A program made the translations under genes and the position numbers. Positions 60,891 through 64,000 of a stretch of DNA of 64,000 nt are shown here, piece by piece. Source of the stretch: Ruegeria lacuscaerulensis (GTDB lineage: Bacteria; Pseudomonadota; Alphaproteobacteria; Rhodobacterales; Rhodobacteraceae); the NCBI RefSeq assembly GCF_013031245.1, contig NZ_WPZL01000007.1, positions 119,005-183,004 of the forward strand. The letters run 5' to 3'. Numbering within the stretch: position 1 is the first letter of the stretch; each line of letters starts with the position of its first letter. The notes beneath the pieces are model-generated. The model had not been told where the DNA came from and made no database searches. It saw only the letters and a list, made by a program, of their open reading frames with translations.

Positions 60891-61664
60891 GTGAACACGG
60901 TCGACCATATAGCGGGGCACACTTACCACGGGCGCAAAGGAGCGATTGAGAATGCCTTTCGGTATTCCGTCGATTACATCCTGCTGGACCCGGAAGGCCA
61001 GCTGGACACACCCGCACTGTTTTCGGTCAACCGGACCAACATAACGAACTGGCGGGATCTGGACCATGGTGGCGAACCCGGCCAGGGGCGTGGCGCGGCG
61101 TGGCTGCGAGAGCGGTTTGATGAGATGCGTATCGCCTCACCCCAAATGATCACGCTTTTGACCCAACCGCGTGTATTCGGGCACGTGTTCAATCCGGTCA
61201 GCTTCTGGTTCTGTTTTGACGCGGCGGAACAGCTTTACGCGGTGGTAGCTGAGGTGACGAACACCTATGGCACACGTCACAGCTATCTGTGTCACAACTC
61301 CGAATTCGCGCCCATTCAACCCTCGGACCGGATCGTTGCGGACAAACTGATGCACGTTTCACCGTTTCAGAAAATCGAAGGCACTTACACTTTCCGGTTC
61401 GATTATCGCCCGGATCGCGTGGGCGTATGGATCGATTACGGCCGCAAGGATGGTGGGTTGATCGCCACGTTGACCGGACCCCGGACTCCGCTAACCAATC
61501 GCTCCATTCTATGGTCGCTGTTGCGCCGCCCGTTCGGAGCGCGTCGCGCGTTCCTACTGATCATGTGGCAGGCGCTGAAACTGAAGCTGAAAAAGGCCCG
61601 GTTCCGCCCGTTTCGGACTGCGCCCGTCCCCGATCAACCGATATCCCGCTTTCGAGAGCCTTAA
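60891..61664 (+). CDS. DUF1365 protein, RpoE regulon member
   Basis: A 257-aa protein of DUF1365 (GHTYHGRKGAIENAFRYSVDYI at the N-terminus, with HxRxxPxxxxFxY-like features; RVFGHVFNPVSFWFCFD; ADKLMHVSPFQK). In Rhodobacter a gene of this type sits divergently from rpoE among genes for cyclopropane and furan fatty acid modification, but the methyltransferase-like partners are missing here. Start is GTG 60891 with GAGGAAA upstream. Function unproven; likely membrane-lipid modification under stress. Confidence 0.85.
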   Translation: MNTVDHIAGHTYHGRKGAIENAFRYSVDYILLDPEGQLDTPALFSVNRTNITNWRDLDHGGEPGQGRGAAWLRERFDEMRIASPQMITLLTQPRVFGHVFNPVSFWFCFDAAEQLYAVVAEVTNTYGTRHSYLCHNSEFAPIQPSDRIVADKLMHVSPFQKIEGTYTFRFDYRPDRVGVWIDYGRKDGGLIATLTGPRTPLTNRSILWSLLRRPFGARRAFLLIMWQALKLKLKKARFRPFRTAPVPDQPISRFREP

Positions 61665-61753
61665 GCGGGCGGTTTGTTTGCGTAAGATCAAAGACTCAGC
61701 CAGCACAGAGTGATTGTGGTAAGATGAAAACCGCGAACACGAGGAGTTGGGTC

Positions 61754-62071
61754 ATGTTGGAAATCTCGGCAAGAAAAATCGCTCAGGTCGCCATGATGGG
61801 GCGTGAACTGGAACGGGCCGAGGGCGAGCTGCGCGCCTTTATCGACCGGATGGGTGAGGATGAGCAGGCCGAACTGGTCGCCGTCATGTGGATCGGGCGC
61901 GAAAGCTTTTTTGCCGAAGATCTGGCCGAGGCCGTCGCGACTGCCAAGTCCGAAGCATCGACCCCCTGCGCCGATTATCTGATCGGCACGCCGCATTTGT
62001 CCGACCATCTTGAGAATGGTTTGGATGCGCTGGGCATCTCGGCGGAGGATGTCGAAAACGATCTGATGTAA
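61754..62071 (+). CDS. DUF3775 domain protein
   Basis: A 105-aa small protein with DUF3775 features: N-terminal LEISARKIAQVAMMGRELE, DEQAELVAVMWIGRESF, and DYLIGTPHLSDHLENGLDALG. Function unknown. GAGGAG lies 9 bases before ATG 61754. It is 89 bases downstream of the DUF1365 gene and may be in the RpoE-driven transcript. Confidence 0.85.
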   Translation: MLEISARKIAQVAMMGRELERAEGELRAFIDRMGEDEQAELVAVMWIGRESFFAEDLAEAVATAKSEASTPCADYLIGTPHLSDHLENGLDALGISAEDVENDLM

Positions 62072-62233
62072 TGCGGAAGTGACGCGACCCAATCGAGGCA
62101 CCTCTCCTGGCGCCGATCTTGCACAAACCCGTTACGTTACAATCCCGTCTCTCAATCGTTACGCTTGTTTCCTTGGCTCTGTGTTATCAGCGGACTACCT
62201 CACTTTCGAGGGTGTTTGGTTACGGAGACATAA

Positions 62234-63136
62234 ATGGCGCATCGCTGGACCAATACATTGACACATGCCGACGTCACCCCTCGGGCGGCGTTTCTGAACC
62301 GGCGCCAGGTGATGGCCGGGCTGGCGGGTGTCGGACTGGCGGGATTGTCGCGGGGTGCCGCGGCGCAAGAGGCGCTGGAGCCGAACACCTGGGAAGAGAT
62401 CACTTCGTACAATAACTACTATGAGTTCGGCACGCGGAAGGATGATCCGGCGAAATACGCCCATACGCTGGTGACTGAACCCTGGAGCATCAAGATTGAC
62501 GGCCTGGTCGACAAGCCCGGAGAGTACGACTTCAAAGACGTTATGTCCGAGATGACAGTGGAAGAGCGCATCTATCGATTCCGATGCGTCGAAGCCTGGT
62601 CGATGGTGATTCCGTGGAACGGGTTCGAACTGTCTGATTTGCTGAGCATGGCAGGCGTGCAAGATGGTGCCAAATATGTTGCCTTTGAAACCGCCTACCG
62701 CCCCGATGAAATGCCCGGCGTGCGGTTTCCGGTGCTGGAGTGGCCGTATCGAGAAGGGTTACGGCTGGACGAGGCTATGCACCCTTTGACGATTTTGGCC
62801 ACGGGCATTTATGGCCGTCCGATCCCAAACCAGAATGGTGCGCCACTGCGTCTGGTGGTGCCGTGGAAATACGGTTTCAAATCCATCAAGTCGATTGTCC
62901 GGATCACTTTGACGGATGCCGAACCTCCAACCAGCTGGAACATGGCGAACCCAAGGGAATATGGCTTCTATAGTAATGTGAACCCAAACGTGGATCATCC
63001 GCGCTGGTCGCAGGCCTCTGAGCGTCAGATCGGCGGCGGTCTTTTTACCAAACGTGTCCCGACCCTGATGTATAACGGCTACGAGACCGAAGTCGCGGGG
63101 CTTTACGAAGGCATGGATTTGTCAAAGAACTATTAA
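62234..63136 (+). CDS. msrP: Protein-methionine-sulfoxide reductase catalytic subunit MsrP
   Basis: A 300-aa periplasmic molybdenum enzyme that repairs oxidised methionines in envelope proteins. A Tat signal has the twin Arg at R23-R24 ([11 protein letters not shown]). The molybdopterin Cys is C118 ([10 protein letters not shown]). [14 protein letters not shown] is also family-typical. ACGGAGA precedes the ATG. The msrQ gene follows after 4 bases, its electron donor. Confidence 0.95.
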   Translation: MAHRWTNTLTHADVTPRAAFLNRRQVMAGLAGVGLAGLSRGAAAQEALEPNTWEEITSYNNYYEFGTRKDDPAKYAHTLVTEPWSIKIDGLVDKPGEYDFKDVMSEMTVEERIYRFRCVEAWSMVIPWNGFELSDLLSMAGVQDGAKYVAFETAYRPDEMPGVRFPVLEWPYREGLRLDEAMHPLTILATGIYGRPIPNQNGAPLRLVVPWKYGFKSIKSIVRITLTDAEPPTSWNMANPREYGFYSNVNPNVDHPRWSQASERQIGGGLFTKRVPTLMYNGYETEVAGLYEGMDLSKNY

Positions 63137-63140
63137 GACA

Positions 63141-63755
63141 ATGCAGACCCTGAACCAGATATTGCGCCGTATTTCTGTTTGGGCGGTGTATCTGCTGGGG
63201 GCCATTCCGGGCCCCTGGTTGTTTTATCAAGGCCTGACCGGTGGTCTGGGCGTGGACCCAATTGAAGCCTTGGAACATAAATACGGAGAACTGGCGTTGC
63301 AGCTCCTGATCTTCGTGTTGGCGATTTCGCCGCTGCGCCGGTTTCTTGGGCTGAACCTGATGAAGTTCCGCCGTGCATTGGGGGTACTGACCTTCGTCTA
63401 TGTCGGCCTTCATTTGCTGGTCTGGCTGGTTCTGGACGTGCAGGTGCCCAGTCAGATTTGGGCCGATATCGTGAAGCGCCCCTATATCACGGTGGGTATG
63501 GCCGCTTTTATCCTGATGTTGCCGCTGGCCGTGACATCGAACAATCTGTCGGTGCGTCGGTTGGGCCCGCGCTGGCGCAGCCTGCAGCGTCTGGTTTTCC
63601 CAGCGGCGATACTTGGTGGATTGCACTATGTCATGCTGGCCAAAGGTTTTCAGGTCGAGCCGCTGATCTATCTGTCGCTGATCACTGGCCTGTTGTTGCT
63701 GCGTGTTCCCTTCACAACCCTGCTGACTCGGTTTCGTCAGGCCGATTCCGCCTGA
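63141..63755 (+). CDS. msrQ: Heme-binding membrane subunit MsrQ
   Basis: A 204-aa inner-membrane protein of the ferric-reductase-like family with about six transmembrane helices. HKYGELALQLLIF and the His-containing YVGLHLLVW and GGLHYVML helices provide heme ligands. It passes quinone-derived electrons to MsrP. Four bases follow the msrP stop. Confidence 0.95.
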   Translation: MQTLNQILRRISVWAVYLLGAIPGPWLFYQGLTGGLGVDPIEALEHKYGELALQLLIFVLAISPLRRFLGLNLMKFRRALGVLTFVYVGLHLLVWLVLDVQVPSQIWADIVKRPYITVGMAAFILMLPLAVTSNNLSVRRLGPRWRSLQRLVFPAAILGGLHYVMLAKGFQVEPLIYLSLITGLLLLRVPFTTLLTRFRQADSA

Positions 63756-63916
63756 CTCGGGGCTGAGTCTGTGGGTAACCCTGTGCAAAAGCCGATTCTC
63801 GGTAGTTTGCGCGTCGGCCGTTAAGGTTGGTGTATGATTTTTTGAGGTGTAATCGTTTGATAAAAAACGGAAACTTTTAATTTTGCGGAATTTTGCAGGT
63901 TTATGTAATTTTCTGC

Positions 63917-63945
63917 TTGCGGCTTTTGCTGGTAATACTTAGAAC
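63917..63945 (+). promoter_or_regulatory. Candidate strong promoter, possibly of an rRNA operon
   Basis: TTGCGG (63917-63922), 17 bases, TAGAAC (63940-63945), preceded by an A+T-rich tract (about 63830-63910) like an UP element. The DNA after it (GGCGCTGCTGAGGTGGTGCT, then GACGGGTCGG) looks to me like the leader before 16S rRNA in rhodobacteria, from memory only. No 16S sequence is within the window. Confidence 0.4.
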
Positions 63946-64000
63946 CCCCTTCACCGGCGCTGCTGAGGTGGTGCTGACGGGTCGGAGAGACGGCCGGACG

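Overview
The window looks like chromosomal DNA of a marine alphaproteobacterium of the Roseobacter group (Rhodobacteraceae). The reasons are a G+C-rich composition, dense gene packing with many 4-base ATGA overlaps, a RpoE-ChrR pair with ECF11-type promoters as in Rhodobacter, a DUF3035 lipoprotein, a DUF1674 (SDHAF4-like) protein, a fused ALDH16-type dehydrogenase beside deoC, and a TmpA/TmpB-like phosphonate oxygenase pair. I see no transposase, integrase, CRISPR array, phage or tRNA gene. One short A+T-rich stretch (about 27.85-28.7 kb) looks acquired.

Layout. 0-8.5 kb: map, a small lipoprotein gene, sfsA, a tightly overlapping operon (CinA-type molybdopterin-binding protein, GNAT, AhpD-like, OmpA-like), an SDR, a LysR regulator, DUF4399 and LysE genes. 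8.5-20 kb: FadH-like dienoyl-CoA reductase, rppH, an NYN-LOTUS protein, a radical SAM/DUF547 pair, nth with a PfkB kinase, an AraC/methyltransferase fusion, an aldehyde dehydrogenase and a 1-Cys peroxiredoxin. 20-26 kb: GT25 glycosyltransferase, beta-barrel protein, membrane LuxR regulator with a PepSY protein, DUF1326, an NTF2-like protein and pnp. 26-33 kb: the conserved rbfA-truB-rpsO-pnp order survives on the minus strand but is interrupted by a phosphodiester glycosidase, DUF1643, an RTX-repeat protein, a BCCT transporter and an orphan A+T-rich gene. 33-38.5 kb: dapB, an exported protein resembling the alanyl-tRNA synthetase core, and a three-gene operon (TmpA-like, TmpB/PhnZ-like, AllA-like) divergent from a LysR gene. 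38.5-47.2 kb: DUF1674, rsmB, heparinase-like, purH, lspA, DUF3035 and two M16 proteases in one direction. 47.2-51.4 kb: deoC, ALDH16 and a DECR2-like SDR. 51.5-55.5 kb: a manganese/zinc ABC importer behind twin palindromic operators, with one permease carrying a DtxR-like tail. 55.8-64 kb: mutL, rmuC, the RpoE-ChrR stress system with a divergent DUF1365 gene, DUF3775, msrPQ, and what may be the start of an rRNA operon leader.

Working together. Themes are oxidative stress (RpoE-ChrR, MsrPQ, peroxiredoxin, AhpD-like, a possible Mn importer), DNA repair (Nth, Ada-like, MutL, RmuC), and use of marine organic nutrients (trimethylaminoethylphosphonate to glycine betaine, BCCT uptake, deoxyribose catabolism). 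The observations I rank highest are the exported AlaRS-like protein, the Tmp operon with its unexplained AllA-like third gene, the back-to-back RpoE promoters, the twin palindromes over the metal-importer promoter, and the permease-DtxR fusion. All functional calls are from reading the sequence; no database search was run.
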